Source: an uncultured Victivallaceae bacterium (GTDB lineage Bacteria; Verrucomicrobiota; Lentisphaeria; Victivallales; Victivallaceae). From it: DNA of 64,000 nt. The translations under genes were made by a program, and so were the position numbers. Position 1 is the stretch's first letter, and each line of letters begins with the position of its first letter. Shown here piece by piece: positions 24,432 to 33,682 of the stretch. The notes below the pieces were generated by a model. It saw only the letters and a program-made list of their open reading frames with translations, did not search any database and had not been told where the DNA came from. The DNA is taken from positions 1-64,000 of the forward strand of contig CALXOD010000016.1 of NCBI GenBank assembly GCA_944389925.1. Direction: 5' to 3'.

Positions 24432-25931
24432 TTATGCCTTATCTTCTTCATCCCGACCGTTCGTCTGGTCTGCAGCATTATTTTCTGCATAACCGTAATC
24501 GGTATAATGATAACCATAACTATAGCCGGATTTGCGCAAATTAAATTTATTCAGCAGAATACCGAGCAGGCGAATCCCTCCCCGCTCCAGTTGTGCCAGT
24601 GTACGGCGCACTGCCTCAATCCGTGTATGATTGCAGGCGACCACAAACACCACACCATCGACCAATTGGCCTAATACCAGCGGATCCGCGATTGATAAAC
24701 ACGGGGGAGCATCAATAAAAATGTAATCATATTCCTTCCGACAACGATTCAACAACTCCGCCATATTTTCCGACATGAGCATTTCCGATGGGTTAGGCGG
24801 CAACGGGCCGGCCAGCAGTACGTCCAGTTTTTCTTCTCCCTGCACACCACGATAAACTGCCGACTCAAAGTTATCGTCCCCGGAAATAATCGATACCACT
24901 CCCTTAGACCGATCCAATCCCCACAATGCCTGCTGCATCGACTTGCGTAAATCTCCATCGATCAGCAGCACTTTTTTACCGGACTGTGCCGTCACCTGCG
25001 CCAAAGCTGCTGCACAACTGGACTTACCCTCCCCGCTGACAGTACTGGTCAACATAACCATCCGACCGCCATTCCGTCGTTCCGAAAGCAGAAAATGCAG
25101 ATTGGTACGAACCAACCGGAAGGCTTCCCCTACCTGTCGGCTTCCAGATTTCAACAGGCCGGTTCTTCTTTTTTCATTTGCTTTGCGTGCCGCCTCAAGC
25201 GCTCCAACAAGAGGCACAGCCCCCACCATTGTCCGGTTGAGCACTCGCTCTGCCTGCTCAGGATCCTTCAGTGTCCGGTCCAATACTTCCAGCAACAGAG
25301 CCAGCGCCCCCCCCAGGAGCCCGCCCAAAAAAATACCAAACAGCAGATTAATATACATCCGGGGACGAACTGGAGTGTCCGGCAGCAAGGCCGTATCAAT
25401 CATCTGAACATTGTCCAGCTTCAGAATTTCCCTGATGACATCCGCAAACACCCGGGTAGTTTCATTGGCCGCCACCTGTGCAACTTGCGGACTGGAGCTT
25501 TCCACAGCCACAGATACAATCCGCGTATTACGGGTAGTACTGACGGAGATTTTATATTTCGGGAAATTATTTTCATCAAAAGTCCCGGCAAAAGCCGTTT
25601 TCAAGCTTGCCTCAACCGGCTGCTGCACCCTGCGGCTGGTCAGCAATTCCCGATAATCGTTCATCAATTGCGTAACCAGATAGAATTCCTGGGTAGACGC
25701 ATTCCCATTTGCCCCCTGGGTGTTGTTCCAGGCATAAATGGTTGCATTCGCACGATAAACCGGTTTTATCACATACCGGGTCAACCCCCATGCCGCAAGC
25801 CCCCCCAGTAGAACAAACAACAGGATTAATTTCCAGAAACGTAAAATCACATTTAAGAGACCAGCAGGAGAAAAAACGGTATCCAAAGCACAGGAATGAT
25901 CCGCCGCCCCCTCGGAAAAAAGATTATTCAT
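24432..25931 (-). CDS. Exopolysaccharide tyrosine autokinase (Wzc-type BY-kinase, single chain)
   Basis: ATG 25931 with GGAG four bases upstream is preferred over an ATG nine codons earlier without a ribosome site. The 499-aa protein has a Wzz-like chain-length domain between two membrane helices (about 30-50, LLFVLLGGLAAWGL, and about 205-225, NLLFGIFLGGLLGGALALLL). The cytosolic kinase follows with Walker A STVSGEGKSS, Walker A' VLLIDGDLRK and Walker B YIFIDAPP. The C-terminus carries a tyrosine cluster (YSYGYHYTDYGYAE). It senses or drives polysaccharide polymer length and export at the inner membrane. The periplasmic loop is short (~150 aa) for Wzc. No glycosyltransferases or wza are nearby. 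Confidence 0.92.
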   Translation of the reverse strand: MNNLFSEGAADHSCALDTVFSPAGLLNVILRFWKLILLFVLLGGLAAWGLTRYVIKPVYRANATIYAWNNTQGANGNASTQEFYLVTQLMNDYRELLTSRRVQQPVEASLKTAFAGTFDENNFPKYKISVSTTRNTRIVSVAVESSSPQVAQVAANETTRVFADVIREILKLDNVQMIDTALLPDTPVRPRMYINLLFGIFLGGLLGGALALLLEVLDRTLKDPEQAERVLNRTMVGAVPLVGALEAARKANEKRRTGLLKSGSRQVGEAFRLVRTNLHFLLSERRNGGRMVMLTSTVSGEGKSSCAAALAQVTAQSGKKVLLIDGDLRKSMQQALWGLDRSKGVVSIISGDDNFESAVYRGVQGEEKLDVLLAGPLPPNPSEMLMSENMAELLNRCRKEYDYIFIDAPPCLSIADPLVLGQLVDGVVFVVACNHTRIEAVRRTLAQLERGGIRLLGILLNKFNLRKSGYSYGYHYTDYGYAENNAADQTNGRDEEDKA

Positions 25932-26106
25932 AACACTCCATTCATCGCCTGAATTCATTGATTGCTACAGGATATTATTTTAAATATTTTCATTAAGTTA
26001 GCATAAAATCCATAGAATGCAACTTGTAAAAATGCTCCCGTATGCTAGTTTTATATAGTTTTGCCATGAACGGAAAAAGATTCTCCTTCCGGAATCGGAG
26101 GCTGTC

Positions 26107-26736
26107 GTGATTCTACATAATGAAATCTTCGATCGAGTAAAAAAAACGCTGGGATTGCTTTCCGGAACACCGGAAAATACCGGAGCACCAGTTGATTTTC
26201 TGGTAAAAATGAATCTCTCTGCCTGGATGGGGCGACGGGATGCGGCCGGTGACCGAATCGGCGAATTGATGTACGAGGATCTTTTTGCCCTTTCCGAAGC
26301 GGAACGTCGCTTTCGTTATCGACAAGTGGGGAGCCTGCTGGATCAGGCTATCGAAGATACCGAGACCATTCTAATGACTCTGACCAGTCCGGATACGGAA
26401 ACACGCGAACGGCGACAATTAAATTACTGGGAATTGCTGCGGCAGGTAATTTCGACACTGGAAGCATTGAACGGCTTGACCGGTAAGTTGTTTCATGCGC
26501 CCGCAGATGAAAATTGCTGTTTATTGGTCCAGCCGGGTGGTAATCTTTCCCGAGACGAGCGACAGCTTGGAGAAAGCGAGATCAGTCTGGTTAACCAATT
26601 TCGGGAACTTTTTGAATCCGGGCGGCAGCAAATGCTTCGATATCGAGAATATACAGCAAAAAGTTTCAGCAAGTCCAATGCTGAACGCTATCAAAAATCC
26701 TATCAGGAATATCACCGATTCTTCCGGGAAGCCTGA
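26107..26736 (+). CDS. Hypothetical protein, 209 aa
   Basis: A GTG start at 26107 has GGAGGC six bases upstream. The protein is soluble, acidic and predicted to be almost entirely helical, with long amphipathic stretches such as LDQAIEDTETILMTLTSP and RQQMLRYREYTAKSF. It lacks a signal peptide and cysteine clusters. I do not recognise it. It is divergent from the BY-kinase gene across 175 AT-rich bases, so a shared control region is possible. Confidence 0.55.
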   Translation: MILHNEIFDRVKKTLGLLSGTPENTGAPVDFLVKMNLSAWMGRRDAAGDRIGELMYEDLFALSEAERRFRYRQVGSLLDQAIEDTETILMTLTSPDTETRERRQLNYWELLRQVISTLEALNGLTGKLFHAPADENCCLLVQPGGNLSRDERQLGESEISLVNQFRELFESGRQQMLRYREYTAKSFSKSNAERYQKSYQEYHRFFREA

Positions 26737-26782
26737 AGAAATTTCTCCTGCTCAAAAGAGTTTTTTCAGCCATTGCCTCTTT

Positions 26783-27028
26783 CTATTGGCAAGCCCCCCC
26801 ATCCAGATAAAGTATTTCTGGATCGATGTCCAGCTGTCCCGGCCAGCAAACGGTACCATAATCCACATAAGCCAGAAAAAACTTATTGGGATCATTCAAT
26901 GCTTCCCATATGCCCCATAGATGTGGTTTCATATCAAAAACTTTCCGTTTCCCGTCATCAAATGTCAAGAATAACTTGAAATCATGCAGCCCCTTGACTT
27001 CCAAGCCAGCGTGAATTTTATCTCTCAC
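26783..27028 (-). CDS. DUF2442 family protein
   Basis: A GTG start at 27028 is chosen because GGAGG lies seven bases upstream; an ATG 11 codons earlier has none. The 81-aa protein fits DUF2442: LFLTFDDGKRKVFDMKPHL, a middle LNDPNKFFLAYVDYGTVCWP and an end LDIDPEILYLDGG. These small proteins often sit next to DUF4160 proteins in putative toxin-antitoxin pairs. Here no partner is present: the next gene upstream is rpsS, beyond a terminator. Function unknown. Confidence 0.75.
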   Translation of the reverse strand: MRDKIHAGLEVKGLHDFKLFLTFDDGKRKVFDMKPHLWGIWEALNDPNKFFLAYVDYGTVCWPGQLDIDPEILYLDGGACQ

Positions 27029-27111
27029 CTTTTTACCTCCGACAGAAGGCTGTCTGCACAACCATTCTTATTTTCTAAATTCCTGGTTACTACCGTCCAA
27101 TATCCTGCAAC

Positions 27112-27147
27112 AAAAAAACGGTGAAAGAGATCCCTCTTTCACCGTTT
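27112..27147 (-). terminator. Strong rho-independent terminator after rpsS
   Basis: A perfect 14-bp stem (AAACGGTGAAAGAG with CTCTTTCACCGTTT) with a 4-base loop is followed on the minus strand by a T run (seven T, part of it in the stem). It lies about 30 bp past the rpsS stop and ends the str-S10 transcript. Confidence 0.9.
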
Positions 27148-27177
27148 AGAGTTTTTAACCTGGCGGTCGCGACCGGA

Positions 27178-27441
27178 TTATTTCCCGGAAACCACCCCGT
27201 GGTCCTTGAAGGTACGGGTCGGCGAAAACTCACCCAGCTTGTGCCCAACCATGTTTTCAGTAATAAACACCGACACAAAGCTTTTCCCATTATGAACTTC
27301 GAAGGTGTGACCAACGAAATCCGGAATAATCATCGACCGGCGGGACCAGGTCTTGATCGGCTTCTTCTGGCCCTTGAGCGCGTCCACCTTATCAATGAGA
27401 TACTGGTCGACGAACGGACCTTTTTTAATGGATCTGGCCAT
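27178..27441 (-). CDS. rpsS: 30S ribosomal protein S19
   Basis: The 87-aa sequence begins [15 protein letters not shown] and contains [19 protein letters not shown] and [21 protein letters not shown], all diagnostic of S19 in the 30S head. Its start codon overlaps the rplB stop (TAATG). It is the last gene of this ribosomal cluster; in most bacteria rplV and rpsC follow at once. Confidence 0.97.
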   Translation of the reverse strand: MARSIKKGPFVDQYLIDKVDALKGQKKPIKTWSRRSMIIPDFVGHTFEVHNGKSFVSVFITENMVGHKLGEFSPTRTFKDHGVVSGK

Positions 27442-28271
27442 TATTTCTTCCTCCGTTCAACAATGAATTTGCTCGAAGTCTTCTTCGGATGCCGCGTCTT
27501 CTTGCCCTTGGCCAGCTGACCCCACGGCGACACCGGATGGCCGCCACCTGACGTGCGACCTTCGCCCCCGCCCATCGGGTGGTCAACCGGGTTCATCACC
27601 ACACCGCGAACGTGCGGCCGGAAGCCCAGATAACGCTTCTTCCCGGCTTTGCCGAGCTTAACGTTCATATGATCCAGATTACCGACCTGACCAATGGTCG
27701 CACGGCAATTGATATTGATCAAACGAACTTCCCCAGAAGGCAGTTTCACCTGAGCATATTTTTCTTCTTTGCCACGGAGCACCGCAGTCTGACCGGCAGA
27801 ACGTACCAGCTTGGCACCACGCCCGGGCTGCATTTCAATGTTATGAATCGTGACGCCAACCGGAATATCTTTAATCGCCAGACAATTACCCGGCTTGATA
27901 TCGGCTTTCGGACCATTCATGACCACATCCCCGACCTTCAGTCCGACAGGAGCAAGAATGTATTTCTTGATACCGCCGTTGTACATGATCAAGGCAATAT
28001 TGGAAGTCCGGTTCGGGTCATATTCAATCGTCAACACCTTGGCCGGCACGCCGTCCAGATTGCGCATGAAGTCGATTTCCCGATACCGGCGCTTGTTGCC
28101 AGCGCCACGGAAACGAGTGGTGACGCGACCGTAATTATTGCGTCCGCCGGAAGATTTCTTCCCTTTGACCAGACTCTTCTCGGGCTTGGAGGCAGTCAGT
28201 TCGGCCGAATAGTCCAGAACCGTCATGCCGCGCCGCGAGGGAGAGGTCGGATGAAAGCTTTTGATCGCCAT
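27441..28271 (-). CDS. rplB: 50S ribosomal protein L2
   Basis: The 276-aa protein has the L2 blocks [51 protein letters not shown] and the C-terminal [20 protein letters not shown]. The last holds the conserved His next to the peptidyl-transferase region. Length is usual. It lies between rplW and rpsS in canonical S10-operon order. Confidence 0.97.
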   Translation of the reverse strand: MAIKSFHPTSPSRRGMTVLDYSAELTASKPEKSLVKGKKSSGGRNNYGRVTTRFRGAGNKRRYREIDFMRNLDGVPAKVLTIEYDPNRTSNIALIMYNGGIKKYILAPVGLKVGDVVMNGPKADIKPGNCLAIKDIPVGVTIHNIEMQPGRGAKLVRSAGQTAVLRGKEEKYAQVKLPSGEVRLININCRATIGQVGNLDHMNVKLGKAGKKRYLGFRPHVRGVVMNPVDHPMGGGEGRTSGGGHPVSPWGQLAKGKKTRHPKKTSSKFIVERRKK

Positions 28272-28298
28272 TTTCTCTATACCTCAGAAGGGTTTGCC

Positions 28299-28580
28299 TT
28301 AAATAATTTCAATGCTGCCTTCAGACAACGTCACAACCGCCTTCTTCCAATCCGGGCGTTTGCCCATGATGGCCGACCGGCCCGCCCGCTTGGGCTTGCC
28401 GCTGTAGTTCATGATGTTGACCGACTTGACCTTGACCTTGAACAATTCTTCAATGGCCCGGCCGATTTCGATTTTTCCGGCATCCGGCTTCACTTTGAAG
28501 GCATATTTCTTTTCGGCAACCATGCCGTTACTCTTCTCGGTGACCAGCGGTGCGATAATCAAATCAAACGCAGTTCTCAT
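28299..28580 (-). CDS. rplW: 50S ribosomal protein L23
   Basis: ATG 28580 is chosen over an upstream GTG (28589): GAGGAG lies 10 bases before the ATG but only one base before the GTG. The 93-aa protein starts MRTAFDLIIAPLVTEKS and has KYAFKVKPDAGKIEIGRAIEE and VKVKSVNIMNYSGKPKR, as in L23. L23 lies at the exit tunnel and binds trigger factor and SRP. Confidence 0.95.
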   Translation of the reverse strand: MRTAFDLIIAPLVTEKSNGMVAEKKYAFKVKPDAGKIEIGRAIEELFKVKVKSVNIMNYSGKPKRAGRSAIMGKRPDWKKAVVTLSEGSIEII

Positions 28581-28594
28581 AATATTCACACTCC

Positions 28595-29224
28595 TCAGGC
28601 CAGACGTCCGATGAAGGCGTCCAGTGCATCTTTGGTGAACACCAGTTTGCTGAAACGCAACAGTTCATACACATTCACGACATCAGCCCGACGCATAACC
28701 ACATTCGGCAGGTTGCCGGTAGCACACACTGCGGTTTCCTCGTATTCCGGCACCGACAGCAGCACGGAATCGTCGCTGACCTGGAGGCCCTTGAAGACCG
28801 CAACTGCGCTCTTGGTCTTGTGATCCGGCAGCGCGAACTCATTCAAGACAATCACGTCCCCATCCACCACACGCTCAGAAAACGCGCGCTTCAACGCCAG
28901 GCGCTGTACTTTCTTGTTGACCTTCTTGGCGAAACTGCGGGGAACCGGTCCGAAAATCGTACCGCCACCCACCCAGACAGGGCTGCGATTGCTACCGGCC
29001 CGGGCACGTCCCATCCCTTTCTGACGGAATGGTTTTGCACCGCCACCGCGAACTTCTCCACGGCACTTGGTTTTAGCCGTACCAGCCCGCAGACCTGCCA
29101 TATAGGCCACTACCGTATCGTGAACCGCCTGTTCTCCCTTTTCAAGCTCCAGAGCGTTGTCCGGCAGAACATATTCGCCCACGCGAGCACCCTTGCAATC
29201 AAGGATATCCAAAACTTTCGACAT
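28595..29224 (-). CDS. rplD: 50S ribosomal protein L4
   Basis: ATG 29224 with GGTGA five bases ahead is preferred to a GTG nine bases upstream. The 209-aa protein shows the L4 loop KCRGEVRGGGAKPFRQKGMG and SPVWVGGGTIFGPVPRSF, followed by a C-terminal globular part ending LVFTKDALDAFIGRLA. L4 lines the exit tunnel and in many bacteria represses the S10 operon. No S10-type leader is visible before rpsJ, which follows fusA after 3 bases. Confidence 0.96.
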   Translation of the reverse strand: MSKVLDILDCKGARVGEYVLPDNALELEKGEQAVHDTVVAYMAGLRAGTAKTKCRGEVRGGGAKPFRQKGMGRARAGSNRSPVWVGGGTIFGPVPRSFAKKVNKKVQRLALKRAFSERVVDGDVIVLNEFALPDHKTKSAVAVFKGLQVSDDSVLLSVPEYEETAVCATGNLPNVVMRRADVVNVYELLRFSKLVFTKDALDAFIGRLA

Positions 29225-29241
29225 GATACTCACCTGAATCC

Positions 29242-29883
29242 TTACTTGCTCTTGGCCTTGATTGCTTCCCGGAGCAGAACCGTGCCGCCGTTCGGGCCCG
29301 GAATCGCTCCGCGCACCAGCAACACATTCTCATCCGCCATCACCCGGACCACCTTCAGATTCTGAATCGTCCGGCGCACATTGCCCATATGACCCGGCAT
29401 GCGTTTGCCTTTGATTACATTCCCCGGCCATTCACGGCAACCGATGGAACCGGGACGGCGCGTCCAGGCACCGCCGTGGCTGGCACGACCGCCACCGAAA
29501 CGGTACCGTTTGACCACCCCCTGATAACCACGGCCCTTAGTCGTAGCAGTCACATCCAGATAGTCATCAGCGGAAAAAACATCAGCATTCAACACCGTAC
29601 CCGGGGCCATGTCACTGTCCGCTTCGGTGCGGAATTCACGCAGCACTCCCGGCAGTTTGTCCTTCAAGCCAGCCTTGGCACAATGCCCAGCCACCGCTTT
29701 GCTGACATTCTTGCTCTTACGGGACCCGAATCCCAGCTGCACCGCGGAATATCCATCGCGGGCACGGGTCTTGACATCGACCACGACGCAAGGACCGGCT
29801 TCGACTACCGTCACCGGCACGATCCTGCCCTCTTCGTCGTAGACCTGAGTCATCCCGACTTTTTTACCGATTAAACCTTTCAT
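29242..29883 (-). CDS. rplC: 50S ribosomal protein L3
   Basis: The 213-aa protein begins MKGLIGKKVGMTQVYDEEGR and has the L3 blocks VTATTKGRGYQGVVKRYRF, SHGGAWTRRPGSIGCREWPG and VIKGKRMPGHMGN. AAAGGAG lies about 6 bases before the ATG. L3 is an early assembly protein near the peptidyl-transferase centre. A 100-bp spacer separates it from rpsJ. Confidence 0.97.
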   Translation of the reverse strand: MKGLIGKKVGMTQVYDEEGRIVPVTVVEAGPCVVVDVKTRARDGYSAVQLGFGSRKSKNVSKAVAGHCAKAGLKDKLPGVLREFRTEADSDMAPGTVLNADVFSADDYLDVTATTKGRGYQGVVKRYRFGGGRASHGGAWTRRPGSIGCREWPGNVIKGKRMPGHMGNVRRTIQNLKVVRVMADENVLLVRGAIPGPNGGTVLLREAIKAKSK

Positions 29884-29983
29884 TTTCGCTCCTTTCGCGT
29901 TAGATACACGTCCTCAATCGGTGGAGGACGGCGGTATCCGGACTCGCCGGGACGGAAAGCGCCCGCTCCCCGCCCCATAACGG

Positions 29984-30307
29984 TCAGAGTCCGATCTTAA
30001 TCGAAATATCCACACCCGCCGGCAACGTCAGCTTTTTCAGCTCATCCACCGTCTTGGCAGTCGGATTGATGATATCCATCATCCGTTTGTGCGTACGCAT
30101 TTCAAACTGTTCCATCGACTTCTTGTCAACATGCGGGGAACGGTTCACCGTGAAACGCTCAATGCGAGTCGGCAACGGCACCGGACCGGCCACCATGGAC
30201 CCGGTACGCTTGGCCGTTTCGAGAATCTCATTGACCGACTGGTCCAGAATCCGGTGTTCATAGGCCTGAAGCCGGATCCGGATACGCTGAGTTTTACCCG
30301 TAGCCAT
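29984..30307 (-). CDS. rpsJ: 30S ribosomal protein S10
   Basis: The 107-aa protein contains [38 protein letters not shown] and [17 protein letters not shown], diagnostic of S10 (NusE). Besides its place in the 30S head, S10 joins NusB in antitermination and can bind NusG. It starts three bases after the fusA stop, so the str and S10 operons are one unit here and no tuf copy lies between them. Confidence 0.97.
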   Translation of the reverse strand: MATGKTQRIRIRLQAYEHRILDQSVNEILETAKRTGSMVAGPVPLPTRIERFTVNRSPHVDKKSMEQFEMRTHKRMMDIINPTAKTVDELKKLTLPAGVDISIKIGL

Positions 30308-30310
30308 TTC

Positions 30311-32425
30311 TTATTTCTTCTCCACAACTTTATCTTGAACTTGTTTCGGAACTTTTTCAAAATGCGACGGCTCCATCGAATAGGAGGCACGACCGCGAGA
30401 CAACGAACGAATTGCCGTGGCGTATCCAAAGAGCTCCGACAGCGGAATCTGCGCGTGCACTCGCGTAAACTGATTCCCGGCATCGGAATTGATTTCCACA
30501 ATGCTGCCGCGGCGGGCGGTGATGTCCCCGATCAGATCGCCCATATTTTCATCGGGCGTAGTCAGTTCCACCTTCATGATCGGCTCAAGCAGCATCAAAC
30601 CAGCCTTGCGGGCAGCATCTTTCAACGCCATCGATCCCGCGATTTTGAAAGCCATTTCCGAAGAGTCGACCGGATGGTAGGATCCATCGATAATCTCCAC
30701 CTTGAAGTCAACCAGCGGATACCCGGCCAGCACGCCTGAGGCGGCCGCTTCCATGATACCACTTTCAATCGGTTTGATATATTCCTTGGGAATATTACCG
30801 CCCACCACTTTGTTCTCAATTACAATTCCGGCCCCACGTTCCTGCGCGATCAGGTTGATGATCACATGGCCGTACTGACCGCGACCGCCGGACTGACGAA
30901 CAAACTTGGTATTGGATTCGGAATTGCCGAGCAATGCTTCCCGGTATGCCACCTGCGGTGCACCGGTGTTGGCCTCCACCTTGAATTCCCGAATCAAACG
31001 GTCCAAGATGATTTCCAAATGCAATTCCCCCATCCCGGAAATAATGGTCTGACCGGTTTCTTCGTCGCTGCGCACCTGGAAAGTCGGGTCTTCGTCCGAC
31101 AACGCACCCAATCCTTTGAAAAGCTTGTCGCGGTCTCCGGAGGATTTGGGTTCCACGGCAATCGAAATTACCGGTTCCGGGAAATGCATGGATTCCAGCA
31201 CGATCGGACTTTCTTCCAGACAAATGGTATCCCCGGTGGTCACATTCTTCAACCCGACGGCGGCGGCAATATCACCACTGTACACATCGGAAATTTCCTG
31301 ACGCTGGCTGGAGTGCATCTGCAACAAGCGCCCCAGACGCTCTCTCTTTCCAGTACGCGGATTGTAAACGCTCATCCCCTGCGAGGCCACCCCGCTGTAC
31401 ACCCGGAAGTAGTACAGCTTACCGACAAACGGGTCACTCATAATCTTGAACACCAAAGCCGAGAACGGCTGCAGGTCCCCCACATGCCGGGTGATCGGTT
31501 CACCCGTATTCGGGTCAGTCCCCTTGATGTCCCACACATCCACCGGAGACGGCAGATAATCTACCACCATATCCAGCAGTTTCTGCACCCCTTTCTTCTT
31601 GAAAGCGGTACCACAGGCCACCGGAACAATCTTGGCCGCCAGCGTGGCCCGACGAATCCCCTGCCGCAGAGTTTCCACATCCGGCATTTCGTCGGCCAGG
31701 AAGATTTCCATAATCTCTTCATCCACCTCGGCAACACATTCCACAGCGTGGCGAAGAGCATTTTCCCGCGCTTCCGCATATTCAGCGGGAACTTCTGCAT
31801 AGCGCATTTCCAGGCCGTTTTCATCCTTATCAAAATAGACAGCCTGATTCGCCAATACGTCGATCACCCCGACAAAACCAGCTTCCCGACCGATCGGCAG
31901 CATCAACGGCACCGGAGTAGCCCCCAGCTTGGTCTGAATCTCTTCCACCACGCCATCAAAATCCGCACCGGTACGGTCCATCTTGTTCACCATGGCGATC
32001 ACCGGCACATGATATTTCTGTGCCTGTCGCCACACGGTTTCCGTCTGAGGCTGAACTTTCCCTACCGAGCAGAACACCGCCACCGCGCCGTCCAGCACAC
32101 GGAGCGAACGTTCCACTTCGGCAGTAAAGTCCACGTGTCCAGGGGTGTCAATCAGATTCAACCGGTGTTCACGCCAGAAGCAGGTCGTCGCCGCGCTGGT
32201 AATGGTAATACCACGTTCACGTTCCTGTTCCATCCAGTCCATTGTGGCCGTACCCTCATGGACTTCACCGATCTTGTAGTTCACCCCGCAATAAAACAGA
32301 ATACGTTCAGACAACGTGGTCTTCCCGGCGTCAATGTGCGCCATAATCCCGATATTGCGGACTTTTCGCAGACTGACACCGCGTGAGGGTGATTCATGAA
32401 ATACTTTATCTTGTTCGGCGCTCAT
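30311..32425 (-). CDS. fusA: Elongation factor G
   Basis: ATG 32425 is taken because an upstream ATG at 32449 overlaps rpsG and lacks a ribosome site. The 704-aa protein is a complete five-domain EF-G: P-loop [15 protein letters not shown], switch region [33 protein letters not shown] and the NKMD guanine box ([11 protein letters not shown]). Domain IV has [10 protein letters not shown] and the C-terminus [17 protein letters not shown]. It drives GTP-dependent translocation on the ribosome and is in the usual str position. Confidence 0.97.
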   Translation of the reverse strand: MSAEQDKVFHESPSRGVSLRKVRNIGIMAHIDAGKTTLSERILFYCGVNYKIGEVHEGTATMDWMEQERERGITITSAATTCFWREHRLNLIDTPGHVDFTAEVERSLRVLDGAVAVFCSVGKVQPQTETVWRQAQKYHVPVIAMVNKMDRTGADFDGVVEEIQTKLGATPVPLMLPIGREAGFVGVIDVLANQAVYFDKDENGLEMRYAEVPAEYAEARENALRHAVECVAEVDEEIMEIFLADEMPDVETLRQGIRRATLAAKIVPVACGTAFKKKGVQKLLDMVVDYLPSPVDVWDIKGTDPNTGEPITRHVGDLQPFSALVFKIMSDPFVGKLYYFRVYSGVASQGMSVYNPRTGKRERLGRLLQMHSSQRQEISDVYSGDIAAAVGLKNVTTGDTICLEESPIVLESMHFPEPVISIAVEPKSSGDRDKLFKGLGALSDEDPTFQVRSDEETGQTIISGMGELHLEIILDRLIREFKVEANTGAPQVAYREALLGNSESNTKFVRQSGGRGQYGHVIINLIAQERGAGIVIENKVVGGNIPKEYIKPIESGIMEAAASGVLAGYPLVDFKVEIIDGSYHPVDSSEMAFKIAGSMALKDAARKAGLMLLEPIMKVELTTPDENMGDLIGDITARRGSIVEINSDAGNQFTRVHAQIPLSELFGYATAIRSLSRGRASYSMEPSHFEKVPKQVQDKVVEKK

Positions 32426-32448
32426 CTTCTCTATCGCTCCCCCTTGCA

Positions 32449-32919
32449 TTACCAGCGATAATGGGCAAACGCCTTGTTTGCCTGCGCCATTTTAAACGTA
32501 TCTTCCTTCTTCTTGATGGAAGATCCGGTGTTGTCAAATGCATCCAGCAGTTCCCCAGCCAGTGATTCCATCATCGACTTGCCCTTGCGGCCCCGGGAAT
32601 AAGTCGTGATCCAACGCATGGCCAACGCCACCTGCCGTTCAGGATCCACTTCCACCGGCACCTGATAAGTGGCGCCACCGACACGCCGGCTCTTGACTTC
32701 CAGTTTCGGCTTGACGTTTTCCAGCGCCTGCTCAAAAACTTCCAGAGGAGCCACTTCCGGCTTTTTCGCCTGAATCAGATCGAAAGCCCCGTAGACAATC
32801 TTCTGGGCAACGGATTTCTTGCCACGGGTCATGATCGTATTGATCAGCCGGGCAACCAGTTCACTGTTGTACTTCACATCGGGAATCAGTTCCCGCTTGA
32901 CTGCACTGCGTCTTCTCAT
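32449..32919 (-). CDS. rpsG: 30S ribosomal protein S7
   Basis: The 156-aa protein starts [19 protein letters not shown] and has [38 protein letters not shown] and [15 protein letters not shown], all S7. S7 nucleates the 30S head and in E. coli controls the str operon through a site between rpsL and rpsG. That gap is only 45 bases here and shows no obvious structure. Confidence 0.97.
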   Translation of the reverse strand: MRRRSAVKRELIPDVKYNSELVARLINTIMTRGKKSVAQKIVYGAFDLIQAKKPEVAPLEVFEQALENVKPKLEVKSRRVGGATYQVPVEVDPERQVALAMRWITTYSRGRKGKSMMESLAGELLDAFDNTGSSIKKKEDTFKMAQANKAFAHYRW

Positions 32920-32964
32920 GTGCGATTTATCCTTACTCTTGGGTACTAAGATTGATTGGCGGGA

Positions 32965-33369
32965 TTACTTCTTACCCTTCTTGCCGGCGGCGGCATCCGC
33001 CTTCGGCGTCTTGGCACCGTACTTCGAACGTCCCTGACGCCGCTTATCCACACCGAGGCTATCCAACGCGCCGCGGACAATGTGATAACGGACCCCCGGC
33101 AAGTCACGAACACGACCGCCCTTGACCAGCACCACAGAGTGTTCCTGAAGATTGTGGCCTTCTCCACCGATATAAGCCGTTACTTCCTGACCGTTGGACA
33201 AACGGACACGGGCAATCTTACGCAACGCGGAGTTCGGCTTCTTCGGCGTACGGGTGGTAACCTGCATGCAAACCCCACGACGCTGCGGACAGGCACTCAG
33301 AGCTCTGGATTTGCTCTTCTTGACTTTCGTTTCGCGTCCGAAACGCACCAGCTGATTGATTGTCGGCAT
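32965..33369 (-). CDS. rpsL: 30S ribosomal protein S12
   Basis: The 134-aa protein starts [13 protein letters not shown] and has [40 protein letters not shown] and [18 protein letters not shown]. These hold the two lysines that are changed in streptomycin-resistant strains of other species; both are the sensitive type here (TPKKPNS and GGRVRDLPG context). A lysine-rich tail ends GKKGKK. It is the first gene of the str-S10 unit. Confidence 0.97.
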   Translation of the reverse strand: MPTINQLVRFGRETKVKKSKSRALSACPQRRGVCMQVTTRTPKKPNSALRKIARVRLSNGQEVTAYIGGEGHNLQEHSVVLVKGGRVRDLPGVRYHIVRGALDSLGVDKRRQGRSKYGAKTPKADAAAGKKGKK

Positions 33370-33449
33370 AAAAAATGTCCTGCTTTTTTGCTGTTTTTTT
33401 CTGGTTCTCTATATATAAAGCTACTTTTGACTGAACATTAAAGATTCAT

Positions 33450-33478
33450 AACATAACGCCAAAACTGTTTTTTTGCAA
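33450..33478 (-). promoter_or_regulatory. Probable promoter of the rpsL (str-S10) operon
   Basis: On the minus strand TTGCAA and TATGTT are separated by 17 bases, between the rpoC terminator and rpsL. The leader would be about 75 bases and is AT-rich. Confidence 0.5.
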
Positions 33479-33499
33479 ATTCCCCATGAAAAAATCTAC

Positions 33500-33546
33500 A
33501 AAAAAACAAGATCCACCCGCTGCGATCCCCTTCCTCGCAACGGGTG
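33500..33546 (-). terminator. Terminator after rpoC
   Basis: A 12-bp stem with one G-T pair (minus strand CACCCGTTGCGA with TCGCAGCGGGTG), a 9-base loop and then GATCTTG plus a run of T. It lies about 135 bp beyond the rpoC stop and separates the rpoBC transcript from the str-S10 unit. The rest of the 313-bp gap holds only the rpsL promoter and an uncharacterised GC-rich stretch next to rpoC. Confidence 0.75.
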
Positions 33547-33682
33547 CATTTTCTCAGCATCCGGAAATTTGCGAATCATATCTTGCCGATTCGCCTGCCG
33601 AACATTCCGGATTCTATGCGGTCGGGAACGTCTCTCGCGCCTCCCGACCGCCCGGCGGCGGCAATCCGCCGGGCATCAGAAA

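Noticed and set aside
25932-26106. Promoter pairs in the AT-rich BY-kinase divergent region
   Set aside because: Several weak matches (for example TTGCAT-16-TAACTT on the minus strand) exist, but AT-rich DNA gives such matches by chance and none stands out.
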